Shown: positions 13,256 to 24,960 of the stretch, one piece after another
How the letters are laid out: every line of letters begins with the position of its first letter
Position numbering within the stretch: position 1 is the stretch's first letter
Origin: Amaurobius ferox
Lineage: Eukaryota > Arthropoda > Arachnida > Araneae > Amaurobiidae
Direction of reading: 5' to 3'
Length of the DNA: 64,000 nucleotides
Assembly (NCBI GenBank): GCA_951213105.1
Contig: OX578137.1
Location: forward strand, 81,360,910 to 81,424,909
Made by a program: the position numbers and the translations under genes
The notes under the pieces: model-generated
The model's database searches: none
The model's input: the letters and a program-made list of their open reading frames with translations, nothing else
Told to the model about the DNA's origin: nothing

Positions 13256-13920
13256 CTTTACACATTACACATTATTAAGTTATATGTTTGCTTTTTTCAA
13301 TAACGATATAGATTTTAACTCAAAATGAACATAATCCTTCCAGACTTTATTACAAAATATTTTCAAATTCACTTCCGTTACCGTAAGTATACATTTATCT
13401 AACTTATAAGTTAAAGGATTCTAAGTATCGTATAATGAAAATAAGTCATTTCATAAATGACTGTAATAATGGTTTCTTTCATAAAGATCATAACTGTGAT
13501 ACCTAAATTCACGACGCTCATAAATACTATTTAAGAAATGCATTTATCCTAATTGAAACGCATTCTGCGGTGCATGGTGCATTACGCTTTTCAAAAATGT
13601 TTCAATTTTTAATTCATTATTTCTTGTATTTGTAAATTTTATGAGAAAAATCACGAAACTTAGATAATCACATGTACATTCATGATTCATAAGAGGGAAA
13701 CTTTATTGTTCAGTTCATTGGAGTTATCTATGCATCATAATATAATTAACAAAATGTATTCAACAGGTAACATAATTTGCTAAAATGTTATTTGTATATT
13801 CGTTGCACTGTTGTATATCGAAATTATTATCTTCTCAAAAATTTTTGAATTTTCGATTTTAACGGAAAAGCCCATTTTAAGAACTGAGCATATTTTGTTC
13901 ACTTTCGTAACTGTACCCGT
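13256..13920. other. Unrecognised A+T-rich DNA
   Basis: Nothing recognised apart from chance open frames. Confidence 0.5.
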
Positions 13921-13926
13921 CAGAGT

Positions 13927-14097
13927 GTGTGTTTTTATTTGTGTATATATATATGAATATGTGTGTATGTGTATATGTGTAGGAATATGTGTGTATGTGT
14001 AGGAATATGTGTGTATATGTAGGAATATGTGTGTACAAGTGCATATGTGTGTACATGTGCATATGTGTGTATATATGTGTATTGTGTGAGTATATGT
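13927..14097. repeat. TATGTG-rich micro/minisatellite
   Basis: Degenerate units of TATGTGTGTATGTG and AGGAATATGTGTG run for about 170 bases. Frames on both strands are simple-repeat artefacts. Confidence 0.85.
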
Positions 14098-14934
14098 GAG
14101 GTTTGATACAATTAAAAAGTAAAGCTACAACATTTTATAGGTAGACAGTTTATGTACAAACCTATAATTAAATATAAGTTGTTATTGTTTTCACCATCGA
14201 AACAGAAATGATCACAAATTAATTATTTTTACAGCATTATTCTCTATGATGATAATTCCCAAAACAATGGCAGTGAACATTGAATTCAATACAGAAAACT
14301 CACTGTTTGAAATTTATTATGAAAGATATATTACAGCAATAAATATTAACGTAAAGTAGGTAAATGCATCCTATTTACCGGTTAAACAATTATGTTGCTT
14401 ATTTATATATATTTATCAAACATTAGGAATAAATGTAATCAGTCATTTGCAAAGGAAAACTCTTAAAAAAATACATGGATTTTTCATTTTGACACTGATG
14501 GTATTACTAATGTATGAAAACTTTTTAAACTTGGTGAGAAATTTCAGTTGAGCTAAAACTCCAGATGCGTTTTATTTATTTCTCTGCAACTGACAAAATG
14601 TTGCAGAAAGAAATTATTAGTGCAAATAAATTTTCAAAAATAATATTATCTTATGTTTCTATATGCAAAATGCATAATTTGGATGCTATGTGTAATTGAA
14701 ATTTTTTCTAGTAATAATATGTTGATCTCTGGGTATGCTTGCGTCAAACTTGAACCTTTTTTGGTGATATTAATAAATGTCTTCTTCTGTAAAATTCACT
14801 AGTTATTCGTGATGAATGGCTATAAAATGTGATAATCTATGGACAGACCTGACGTTTTACGTGCGCTCGTGACAACGAAATTTTCGAAATATGCAATGAA
14901 ATTAAGTAAACATGCTATGCGCCTAAATATTGAA
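14098..14934. other. Unrecognised A+T-rich DNA
   Basis: No gene or repeat boundary recognised. Confidence 0.5.
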
Positions 14935-14944
14935 AACCTCTATG

Positions 14945-15228
14945 AAAGGTGTGAGGTAGCCCAGTGGTTAGCGCGAGGGGATTGCATAAGGACGACAAGA
15001 GTTAAATCCCCAGCTCTACTGAAACTGTTTCTGTGTTCACGCGGAATACGGACACGAAGAAATATGTGAGAACGTAAGTCCTTCTGAAAGGTTGGAGGCA
15101 GGGGAATGGGGGTATGGTCCATGTTTATGCCACCCCCCCTGTTTTCCGGACAAAATTATGTGGCATATCCCATCCCTCCAAATAGATACCTTACACCTTC
15201 AGGTAGGTCTGGATAGAAGAAGAAGAAG
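14945..15228 (+). mobile_element. tRNA-derived SINE, near full length
   Basis: The head has a box A-like GTAGCCCAGTGGTTAGCGCG and a degenerate box B (AGTTAAATCCC). A conserved body (TTCACGCGGA, CCTTCTGAAAGGTTGG, CCACCCCCCCTG) and the family 3' end (ACCTTACACCTTCAGGTAGG) follow, with an AGAAGAAGAAGAA tail. Flanking AACCTCTATG (14935-14944) and AACCTTTATG (15229-15238) make a 10-bp target duplication with one mismatch, so this is an individual retrotransposed copy. Transcription would be by RNA polymerase III from the internal boxes, and mobilisation by a LINE. The open frames across it are incidental. Confidence 0.8.
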
Positions 15229-15239
15229 AACCTTTATGG

Positions 15240-15540
15240 ATGATAATAAATTAATTCCTACTCTAAAATCGGAGAGCGATCCTTAATTTGTTTACACCCT
15301 TTGTAGGCGCGCTCTTTAAATTCTATTAAGTTACTCTATGCTGACGAGTCTATAATACACGAAAAAACCGGTCCATAATGCTGATGCGTCAATGGAATGG
15401 TGATACATATTTTTTGTATATGCCATTTTATAATAAAGTATATTTCTGATTATTTCTGTGTACAAATAGATCTCTTATTTTTTACGAATAGTAACATTTT
15501 CCCCACAGAAACGGACTTTAAAACAAATGATGTGAATAAA
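15240..15540. other. Unrecognised stretch
   Basis: No assignable feature. The forward frame 15397-15726 runs into a family C repeat and is not supported as a gene. Confidence 0.4.
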
Positions 15541-15700
15541 TACTGTCTCAAAGTTTGCAAAATATGCCACTTTATATTCAGATCTCTTTTCTATCATGAA
15601 ATGCATTTTTCATGTTTAAGCAAAAAGACGGGTTGGTATGCGGTTTTTTTTTTAAAACAAAATATCCCGAAGAAGAATATCACACATTTGAAAATATTAT
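15541..15700 (+). repeat. Family C interspersed repeat, copy 1
   Basis: The core AATATGCCACTTTATATTCA and a downstream GAAATATCCC/AAG segment match copies at 33300-33500, 53040-53290 and 56580-56830. Its nature is unknown; no termini were resolved. Confidence 0.55.
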
Positions 15701-15977
15701 ACGTATATCCAGAATTACATAACTAGCTTTTGACTTCATGTCGGTAACGAGATATATATTTTTGTCGAATAATTATGTGATTTTTATTGTTATTATCTGA
15801 CAAAACTGTGCATACAGAATTTTAGAAAAATAATTTATTACTTCAATGACTTCGTAAGGAAATGCGTATGATACTTCATGTTAGGTCTATTTATAGTAAA
15901 ATGACCGTATCTTATTGAATGAAAGTGATTGTAGTGTCATAGTGGAGAAATAAAAAAAAGTTACACTTTGGAACTCT

Positions 15978-16024
15978 TTCCTTTCTGGTAGGTCGAACGG
16001 TCTGTGTCTCAACAACAACAATTG
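15978..16024 (+). mobile_element. Strongly 5'-truncated SINE tail with target duplication
   Basis: Only about 47 bases of the tRNA-SINE 3' end are present (CTTTCTGGTAGGTCG, then CGGTCTGTGTCTC and an AACAACAACAA tail). The segment is flanked by TGGAACTCT at 15969-15977 and 16025-16033. The direct repeats show a genuine, very short retrotransposition event. Confidence 0.7.
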
Positions 16025-16223
16025 TGGAACTCTAGAGACAAAGCGAAATAGAAGTAGAATATCGATTACAAGTAGCTATACAAATCAATTGCTCTACAAA
16101 TCAAAGTTGTAGATCATTGTGTATTTAGTAGGAATCGACATTAATACTGGTACGGAAAACATTTAGGAGGGATTCGTCTACAATCATTTTACAAATATTA
16201 TTATATACACTGTTATATTCATG

Positions 16224-16225
<2 letters not shown>

Positions 16226-16267
<42 letters not shown>
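16226..16267. repeat. AT dinucleotide microsatellite
   Basis: An uninterrupted TA/AT run of about 40 bases. Confidence 0.95.
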
Positions 16268-16272
<5 letters not shown>

Positions 16273-16650
16273 ACTGTTATTTTCATAAATAATACAGTAA
16301 ACATCACTTGCACACACAGGAATCTAGTGTAGAGTCAGTTAATAATGCCATTTGTTATCTACGATGCTATCTACGATTTGTTATCTACGATGCTACTATT
16401 TATTGTGCTCCTAATATCGGTTTCTACTAATTAGATAATGGTATGAAATTTTGTAATCATCTTTTGCCATGTCTCTCGCTTTGTTTCTGAGTTCCAACTT
16501 TCGTTATTCCAACGTTAAACTCAACTTTATTCCAAATATTTAAATTACCCGTTAGGGGCCATATAATCATTTTTATTTGATCGGATATTTTCAGCTTACT
16601 AACGATAAACTTATCTACACTCTCGAATTTTTCCTTACCCATTTATTAGT
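16268..16650. other. Unrecognised DNA before the reverse Helitron
   Basis: No assignable feature apart from a short repeat of GATTTGTTATCTACGATGCT near 16360-16395. Confidence 0.5.
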
Positions 16651-16654
16651 GTTA

Positions 16655-18866
16655 CTAGCAGCATGCCCGTTCTTCGTACGGAATATATAATTTAAAGAAA
16701 TTTATAATTCGCAATAATGTGCAAATGCTGTTATAATATTAAATTTATTGCTCCTAAAGAGAAGTTTAAGAATATCTGTTCTCACTATGCAAAATTATCT
16801 TAACGGGCAGATCTGAAGAATAAAACATCTAGGCCCCTTTTGTAAGCAAATTTACAAAAAGAAAGGAATTGAATCAATATATGCAACCCCGTACTACTTA
16901 TATTGTCGCAGATTAGAAAATATGCCAGTGTGTTAGTAGAAGATTACCCGTATTACAATATGAGTCTCAAAAATATTTGCCAAAATTAATGAGATGACGT
17001 AATAAATTGAAAATATAAATAATCCCCGTTTTCTTTATACCAGAAGGTCGTAATTGATTCCAATATATATCAAAATATGTGCCAATATACCTGTACTACT
17101 TATATTCTCGTAGATTAGAAGATATATTGCATTTGTAGAAGATTACTCGTACAACGTACTATATATGAGTTTCAACAATTTTCGTCATAATAAAACAATG
17201 GCATAATAACTTGAAAATATCAATAATCTCTGAATCAACAGTCCCCGAAAATATCAATTATAATAATGTTTAAACCTGAAGACCATAATTTATTTTATTT
17301 TATATACATATATTTATAATTCAAATCGGAAAAGATTTAATATAAAATCGTATGCCGCATAACACATTGGATCCGTTGCTAAGCGACATGATATCATTTG
17401 CTTCAAAGAAATTGATGGAAATCATATCGTCTGAATAATGCGATCTCCATGGAAGGTTTGGCGACATTTTATTCACTGTAGCGATAACTTAAAAAATCAC
17501 CAAATTTATCGACAAGTGGGGCTGTAGAACTAACTGAAAGTTCCATTTTGCGACAAATTGACGCAAAATTGACGCAACATCATCACAATACTATCCCCTA
17601 ACAAAACACAATTAATTTCATTTATTAAGCGCGATTTTATCAATTCCATGATATTTTTATGGATTTACAAGTATTTTTATAAATTTGGTGATATTAAAAA
17701 AAATTCGTTAAATGTGTTACTAAGTAGGATGGATGGACTGACCGACAAATGCTACAGAAACATCATTTCAGTACACTATTCTAAAAAAACAAATTTAATT
17801 CCATTGATTTGGGTCATTTTTATCAATTTGGAGGCATTTCCACTAATTTGGTAAAGTTTAAGAAAAGTTATCAAGTTATTTAGAAATATTCCGCTAAATT
17901 CGTAGCTCTGAATTTGCAGATCTGAAAAATAAAATATCCTGATCCCGTTTGTATATACTAAATGAAAACACTAAAATTGTATTACAGGATACATACACCC
18001 GTTCTACTCTTTTTCTGCTTCAACAATCGGCTAACACAATATATGAGTTTATTAGCTAAACACAATGAGCTTTACACCTCTTTGCTAAAATAAATGAAAG
18101 TGATGTACGCAGTCCGCAATTTATATAATTAAAAGAACAATCAAACCGTTCATTTATAAAATATATTTTTACATCCATTTATTTATTATTCAAATAGAAA
18201 AAATAATAATAAATATTAACAACACATTTAATTTCATTCCGTTGCCGAGCAACATGATATAAGATAGAATCTTCCTCATAAAATGCGAAATTTAATAGCC
18301 ATTTTGATTTCTTCATACTTTTCATTGTTCAGTAAAAGCTTGTGAAATAAACCAAGGAGAAAGATTTCCCATTTAAATCATGTTTCAAACAATTCATGTT
18401 TTCAAAAAGTGACTAATTAGTGCAAAAAATCTCCCCCCAAACTCAGAGATACAGATTCAATTCACTTTCAAACGATTTTCAAGCTTTTCGTTTGGATAAA
18501 CCACTGAGTTAGAGAGTAGAACTCCTAGGAAAAAGTTTCGTTTTTAATTAATATCTCGACAACCCCTGGTCTTAGATACTCGAAAGTTGATTTGGGCTAA
18601 ATTTATGGGGGCTTTTTAAAGGCTATCCACAAAATTTCATCAAATTCGATTTTGCCGTTCTCCCGTGATGATGAGACAAACGAAAATGTAGTTTTTTACT
18701 AATATCTCGAGAACCACTGATCGTAGAAACTCCATACATGGACTAAATATTAAGTGGGACTACTTCCAGGCTACCCACAAAATTTCATCAAATTCGGCTC
18801 AACCGTTCTCCCGTGATGATGGGACAAACAGACAGACAGACAGATTTTCATTTTTATTTATATAGA
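16655..18866 (-). mobile_element. Non-autonomous Helitron, family A copy 3 (shorter form, 2212 bp)
   Basis: Read on the minus strand it starts TCTATATAAATAAAAATG and ends GGGCATGCTGCTAG. The flanks are A before the 5' end and T after CTAG, which is the canonical A|T Helitron target. Relative to the copies at 1-6494 it has the leader, the middle module and the last module, but lacks the first internal module (about 820 bp) that ends in a decayed terminator. Its CTGT run is short and the leader keeps the two direct repeats with AACCGTTCTCCCGTG (reverse sense). No long open frame remains. Confidence 0.75.
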
Positions 18867-18984
18867 TTAAAGACTATCCTATGAACTTTGTATTTGGAAG
18901 GTATTACCGTGATTAGGGTATACCGTGCATTATTGGTATTTGAGTTAGAGAGTTTGTTTCGAACTTTAAATCTAAATAGTTTTT

Positions 18985-20231
18985 AACACTTTACAACATA
19001 GTTGAAAAGTGTTTATGACTTTGTTCATTCTGTCTGTCTGTCTGTCCGTTAGCACGATAACTGCTGTAAAAATGACTTTATCAAAATGAAATTTTAGTAT
19101 GCTTTTCAGACGGTCTGTGGGACTTATGGGAATATAAATAAATAATATCACCCAATTAGTTTTTTATTAAAACCGGGTTGAAAAAATGAAATACATTGAA
19201 CACTATGGGACCTAATTTTCAAACAATTTTAAGCACATTCAAAATTCACAAATTGATTCGAAATTTTTAGGAAATATTCACACTATCCCATAAAATATAT
19301 AAAAAAAATTTCAGTTAAATATATTAGGTAGTCTTTTAATTAAAATTATTTAATATAGGGAGAGATACAAATTCAATTAAATTCTGAATTTTGCGATATC
19401 CTCCGGAAAGAAAAAATAGATATATTATATAATAAATATTTATTTGTATCCGTCCTAAAACTACTTTATTTTTGCTTAAATTCTGTGCATCTACATACTG
19501 AAACAACGCAATGACAATATATTTGAGTTTAAATGCTCATCTAAATTTGATTATTTCTACAATTAAGCCCATTTTTCACCTATGTAAAATGTAAACAGCA
19601 AAATATATAGAATTAGTTGTATTAGAACTCCTGTTTTTTTAACACAAAATAATTTAGTCCATGGAGTCTGCATGGCTGATATGAATGAAATATTAATTGA
19701 TTTCATAAAGAGAAGGACGATTTTTTTCAATGAAGTTCCAAGCATAGAGTTTAATTTTTTGTAGCTCCATGGTCTTAAACAAAATGTTTAAGTAAAATAA
19801 ATTTTTATAGTATTGTGATGAATGAAATGAATGGGAGAAAGTTATGAATGAAATCCTGTTTTTATAGAGAGATCCAGGCGTGTTATTTTTTCTATGACGT
19901 CATTTGAATTAATTTCAGTTGTTTTCCATGAAGTTTTCAAATATAATAAATTATCGTAGTATTATGATAATTCTAAAACTATTACCGAGGAATGTATAAC
20001 ATTTTAGAGATGTTTATACCAGGCAATTTATATTTCAATGCCGTCATTTGAAGTTCATTTTTTTCGATGAAGGTTTAAGTTTTCAAATATAATAAATTAA
20101 TGCAGTATTGTGATAAGTTTCAAAATATTAACGAGGAATGTATTGCATTTTAGACTTGTTTAAATAAAATTGCATTGAAGTTGGAAAGTGTTTCATAATC
20201 AATGCTTTAAGCATGATTGATCTTTCTTGTT
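18985..20231 (+). mobile_element. Family B element (Helentron/HINE-like), copy 1
   Basis: The 5' end is AACACTTTACAAC, able to pair with the following GTTGAAAAGTGTT, then a CTGT run and TTAGCACGATAACTG. The 3' end has a second GTTGGAAAGTGTT, then a hairpin around AATGCTTTAAGCATGATTG and the tail TCTTTCTTGTT. Sub-terminal inverted repeats, a microsatellite and a 3' hairpin, with no coding and no evident target duplication, are the known layout of non-autonomous Helentrons. This copy lacks the central CACGTGACC-containing block and has a local substitution at about 19350-19440. Assignment is by structure only. Confidence 0.6.
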
Positions 20232-20524
20232 TTACTGTAAAAGTAGTAAATTCATTACATTATATAAGGAATCAAGTGTTGCTCACATCAGATTTTTTAA
20301 TATGTGGAATAACACAAGCAAACGTAATTGTGTACATATTTTTCTCTATGTAAAAGAATCTCTTATGGATCGTTCACTGTAAAATATTAAAAGCAACATT
20401 CTTTTAAATACGGTGGAAATAAATGGAAATAATTTAAGCTTTATTATGAGGCGTTTTAAAAAATATATAGACTAACTGATAAAATATACAAAAAATTTAC
20501 TGAGCTTATATATATTTTTTGTGT

Positions 20525-20960
20525 CTCTCCAATTTAATATTTTTAAACGCAGTTGGAAAGTGTTTATGCCCTTGGTAATTCAATCTGTATGGCTGTCTAC
20601 TGTTCGCACGATTACTTCCGTGAAAATTACTTTATCGAAATGGCATTTTAATATGCTATTGAGATGGCCCATTGGATGTTTGAGTATGCAAATTAATAAT
20701 ATCAACCAATTAGATTTGTATTTAACCCGGGTTAAAAAACGAAAAATAACGAACCCTATAGGTTTTAACTTTTGAAACATTATATAATCGGAGTTAAATG
20801 TCGGAATGAAAATGTTTCCGGAAATATTCAAAATATCATCTAAACTGTCTGAAACCATTAATCAAAATATGTTGATTAGTCCTTTTCTGTTAAGTGAAAT
20901 AGCAATTACACCCATATTACATGAACCGATATATGAAGAAATCACTTGATTTATTGAAAA
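20525..20960 (+). repeat. Diverged family B 5' relic
   Basis: GTTGGAAAGTGTTTATG, GTTCGCACGATTACTTC, AACCCGGGTTAAAAAA and GAAACATTATATAATCGGAG follow the order of the family B 5' half at much lower identity. A similar relic lies at 55640-55960, and both are preceded by a shared A+T-rich segment with AAAAGCAACATT and AATTTAAGCTTTATTATG (about 20230-20500 and 55370-55540). The reverse-strand frame over it is chance. Confidence 0.5.
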
Positions 20961-20999
20961 ATAAAATATGGCTTTCATTTTATCCACTGTGCCGTAGAT

Positions 21000-21690
21000 A
21001 TGTAAAGATCATTTAAATGTAAATTTGGAGGTGCATCTTTGAACAGTTTGCCCACGTTTTAAAAGATCGCCAAATTTGTTGTCAAGTAAGATTGACTGGT
21101 AGTCAAAAACTACAGAAACATCATTACAATATTATCCCCTTTCAAAACAAAACGAATTTCATTAATTTGGCATCATTTTTATCAATTTGTCATCACTTTT
21201 ATCAATTTGGCATATTTTTTATCAATTTGGCATCATTTTTATCAATTTGGCAATATTTTTAGCGATTCGACAACATTTTCCTCAATTAACATTAAAAAAA
21301 CGCTCGCAAATATCTCGCCAAGAGTTACAGGGACTGATTATTTATATTTTCGTAGATTAGAAGATTATACCCATGTATTAGTAGATGTACCCGTACTACA
21401 ATATATGGCCTTAAAAATGTTTCCACAAAATAAAACAAATTGTTTAGGAATTTGAAAATATCAATAATATAAACTCGTTAAACCCAAAGGCCGTAATAAT
21501 ATGATACAATGCAAAATGTAATTCCAAACAAAAATGTATTCATAAATATATTTCTTTATTATTTAAACCGAAAAATATTTACTGGTGTAAAAACTCATTG
21601 GGTTTAATACCGTTTCTTAACAACATGATATATAGATTTTTTTTTTCAAATATAAACTCAGTGGGTTTAATTCGTTTTGGACAAACCGTA
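21000..21690 (-). repeat. Old inverted family A Helitron relic
   Basis: The order of words (repeated ATCAATTTGGCATCATTTTT, then GAAAATATCAATAATATA, AAACCCAAAGGCCGTAATAAT and AACAACATGATATA) follows the interior of the reverse Helitron at 16.9-17.9 kb. Termini are lost. The family's ~20-base tandem motif is visible at 21150-21265. Confidence 0.5.
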
Positions 21691-21887
21691 TGTTTATCTA
21701 TCCGTTTGAGGACTTGATTGTCCCGGAAACGTTCCCGAGTGGATCACCGGAAGCATTCCTCGTCAAACACACAGTCTGTTTTATTATAATTTGAGATAAT
21801 CACTAAACTTTCTTTATTCCTACAACGAAACCTAATTTTATCGCTAAACTATAGCATACAGAATGTAATCAAATCAAGCGAATGTAA

Positions 21888-22005
21888 GGTGAGTCGTATA
21901 AGAATTGGTGATATTTTTCCAGACAAAATGATTTAGCTCTAGAGCCTGAGCTATAAGTTATATGAATGAAATATCCATTGATTTACATAGAGAGTCAGAC
22001 GATTT
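21888..22005 (+). repeat. Truncated family B fragment
   Basis: GAGTCGTATAAGAATTG..., TATGAATGAAATATCCATTG and AGAGAGTCAGACGAT match the interior of plus-sense family B. It directly abuts an oppositely oriented copy. Confidence 0.45.
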
Positions 22006-22009
22006 ATAA

Positions 22010-23308
22010 AACAAGAAAGATTCATCATGCTTAAAGCATTGATTATGAAACATTTTCCAACTTTAATGCAATTTTATTTAAACAAGTGTAAAATGCAATA
22101 TATTATTCGGTAATATTTTTAAACTTATCACAATACTGCATTAATTTATTATATTTGAAAACTTAAACCTTCATCGAAAAAAATGAACTTCATTCAAATG
22201 GCGGCATTGAAATATAAATTGCCTGGTTTAAACATATCTAAAATGTTATACATTCCTCGGTAATAGTTTTAGAATTATCATAATACTACGATAATTTATT
22301 ATATTTGAAACCTTCATCGAACACAACTGAAATTAATTCAAATGACGTCATAAAAAAAATAACACGCCTGGATCTCTCTATAAAAACAGGATTTCATTCA
22401 TAACTTTCTCCCATTCATTTCATTCATCACCATACTATAATAATTTATTTTATTTAAACATTTTGTTTAAGACCAAGCAGCTACAAAAAATTAAACTCTA
22501 TGCTTGAAACTTCATCGAAAAAAGTCGTCCTTCTCTTTATGAAATCAATTAATATTTCATTCATATCATCCATGCAGACTCCATGGACTAAATCATTTTG
22601 TGTTAAAAAAATACAGGTATTCTAATGCAACTCATTCGGTATATTTTGCTGTTTACATTTTACATAGGTGAAAAATAGGCTTAGTTGTAGAAATAATCAA
22701 ATTTAGATGAGCATTTAAACTCAAATATATTGTCATTGCGTGGTTTCAGTATGTAGATGCACAGAATTTAAGCAAAAATAAAGTAGTTTTAGGACGGATA
22801 CAACACTCAATATGAATTAAAAATAACTTAAAAAAATCACGATTTTGAAACAAGATGGATGCCATATATCATTTTGAAGTGGGTCATGTGATCGTTTCAT
22901 ATCATGGTCACGTGATCGCTTCATATAAGAGGTGTAATTATTATTTTAATTTTTATTTAAAAAACTACTAAATATATTTCGCTGAATTTTTTTTTACATA
23001 TTTTATGGAGCAATTTGAATATTATCTAAAATTTTCGAAGCAATTTGTGAATTTTAAATCCGCTTAAAAAATGTTTGAAGAATTAGGTCCCATAGGGCTC
23101 AATGTATTTCAATTTTTCGACCCGGGTTCAATCCAAAACTAATTGGCTGATATTATTCATTTATATTCCCATAGGTTCTACAGACCGTCTGAACAACATA
23201 CAAAATTTCATTTTGATTAAGTCATTTTTACGGCAGTTATCGAGCTAACGGACAGACAGACAGAATGAACAAAGTCATAAACACTTTTCAACTTTGTTGT
23301 AAAGTGTT
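22010..23308 (-). mobile_element. Family B element, copy 2
   Basis: Complete reverse copy of about 1.3 kb, from AACAAGAAAG and the GCTTAAAGC hairpin to TTGTTGTAAAGTGTT. It keeps the central block with CACGTGATC and GACGTCAT motifs and a GACAGACAGACAG run near its 5' end (right side). No coding capacity. Confidence 0.65.
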
Positions 23309-23400
23309 AATAAAATTGTTTGCAATAGTTACAACAATTTCGAACAACTCATTTAACATGATATAAGCAAAGTTTCTATAATAATGATATATTATAAATA

Positions 23401-24704
23401 CAGTATTGTGGCAATTAATTGAGAAATGCCATTTTTTTTCGTTTTATCACACGTAAGCATAGGAAGAAGCACTCCAAATTAGCTCAGAGTTCAAATTGCA
23501 GTTATTATCAAAGTAGCAGTTGTTCGTATGCACCTGGTAAGTAGCAGGTGTTCAAATTCCTCCGCCAGGTGGCAGGTGTTCCGCAGTGGTAGTTTCTCAG
23601 TTGTTGCGGGGCTCATTAGCGTCATGGATATCAGCGCGAAAACACGTGCTAAAGTGATTGCGCTTAGAGAACACACTTCTAAGACGTTCGAGGAAATAGG
23701 TAAAATATGTGGAGTAAGTACAGCAAATGTCGGGAAGATCTGGAAGCGGTTTCAGGAAACAGGAAATGCTGGAACCAACCGCTCTGGAAGATGCGGCCGA
23801 AAAAGACCAACTTCGACTCGTGACGACAAAACTTTACATCGAATGAGTGTTAAAAATCTTCGAGTAACCAGTTTTGACCTGTCTAAGTCCATGGTGGCAG
23901 CTGGTGTTGATATTGCACCTTCAACAGTGCGATACAGGCTGTTAGAACGCGGACGGAGAGCACGTCGACCGCACAAGAAGCAGCTTCTGACGCTTCGCAT
24001 GAAGAAAAAAAGGTTGGAATGGGCACGGAAATACAAAACATGGACTGGGAGAAAGTTATCTTTTCTGACGAAACACATTTTGTGGTTCAGGGATTTAGAT
24101 CTATGTTCGTGAGAAGGAGCTAAGGAGAACCTCTCAATCAGCACCACATCAATCAAGCATCCGCCCAAAAAGATGTTTTGGAGTTGTTTCAGCGTTTTGG
24201 TGACAGAATCTCTTGTTCCCGTAGAGAGAATGATGAACAGTGCCAGTTACGAAGTCATATTGACCCGAAAAGTGCTTCCAACCATGGCTAAACTGTGGCC
24301 GAACGGAGATTGCGTTTTCCAACAAGACAGCGCGCCATGTCACACTTCGAAGCGAATCAAAAATTTCTGCTAAAAAAAATATTACCGTACTGGATTGGCC
24401 CGGGAATTCACCAGACTTGAATCCCATAGAAAATTTGTGGGCTATTGTCAAAAAACGGCTTCACAAATTTGACTGTACGACGATGGACAAGCTAATTTCA
24501 GCCGTTATTGACATGGTTCAGAGACGTTGAATTTAAAACTACATGTGCTAGTCTAGTACATTCCATGCTGAAACGTGTCTGTGATGTTATAAAGTCTCGG
24601 GGAGGTCATATCACTTATTAGTTTTAAATGCATCCATAGAAAACTTGAATAAAACTGAATTTTATAAAAAAAACTGCATTTCTCAATTAATTGCCACAAT
24701 GCTG
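23401..24704 (+). mobile_element. Tc1-like DD34E element, copy 1 (1304 bp)
   Basis: The terminal inverted repeats are about 29 bp (start CAGTATTGTGGCAATTAATT; the reverse complement of the right end differs at one position). TA flanks both sides (23399-23400 and 24705-24706), the Tc1/mariner target duplication. Three repeats of GCAGGTGTTC, the first mutated, lie 28 bp apart (23516, 23544, 23572) between the left repeat and the transposase. The internal gene is broken. Overall it is close to the copy inside the hAT element at 36.3 kb. Confidence 0.9.
23624..24621 (+). pseudogene. Tc1-like transposase, inactivated (copy 1)
   Basis: The start MDISAKTRAKV is followed by a paired-type helix-turn-helix (FEEIGKICGVSTANVGKIWK), a second DNA-binding segment with GRRARRP, then the catalytic core. 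DD34E residues are visible across frames: D in IFSDETHF, D in QQDSAPCHTS and E in NPIENLW; known Tc1 transposases use this triad. Lesions: a frameshift after RLEWARKYKTW (shared with copy 2), a TAA after VRRS, an 8-base deletion near 24161 relative to copy 2, a TGCTAA stop plus one lost A near 24369, and a 2-base loss near 24514. The product cannot be made intact. Confidence 0.9.
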
Positions 24705-24759
24705 TATTATAATTGTTACGCAATATTAACTGAAAAAGCATCGTGAACACTTTCTAAAT

Positions 24760-24960
24760 TATACTTTTTGATGACGTCATTTACAAATAGTTCATTTTGT
24801 GTAGCATTGCCTTTTTCGATAAAGTTCTAAGATTAACTTAGTCGATGGTAATTTTAAAAGCGGTTTAAAATGTAAATAAAATTGCACTCCAGTTGTAAAG
24901 TATTTCATAATTAATGCTTCATGCACGATTGATCTTTATTGTTTGTTGAATAATCTCAAT
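24760..24960 (+). repeat. Decayed family B 3' end
   Basis: TGACGTCATTT, TCGATAAAGTTCT, AAATTGCACTCCAGTTG, GTATTTCATAATTAATGCTT and GATTGATCTTTATTGTTTG follow the order of a plus-sense family B 3' end at low identity. Confidence 0.5.

Noticed and set aside
13811..14062. Small hydrophobic or histidine/tyrosine-rich peptides at 13.8-14.1 kb and 7.3-7.5 kb
   Set aside because: They are translations of TG/AC simple repeats on both strands.
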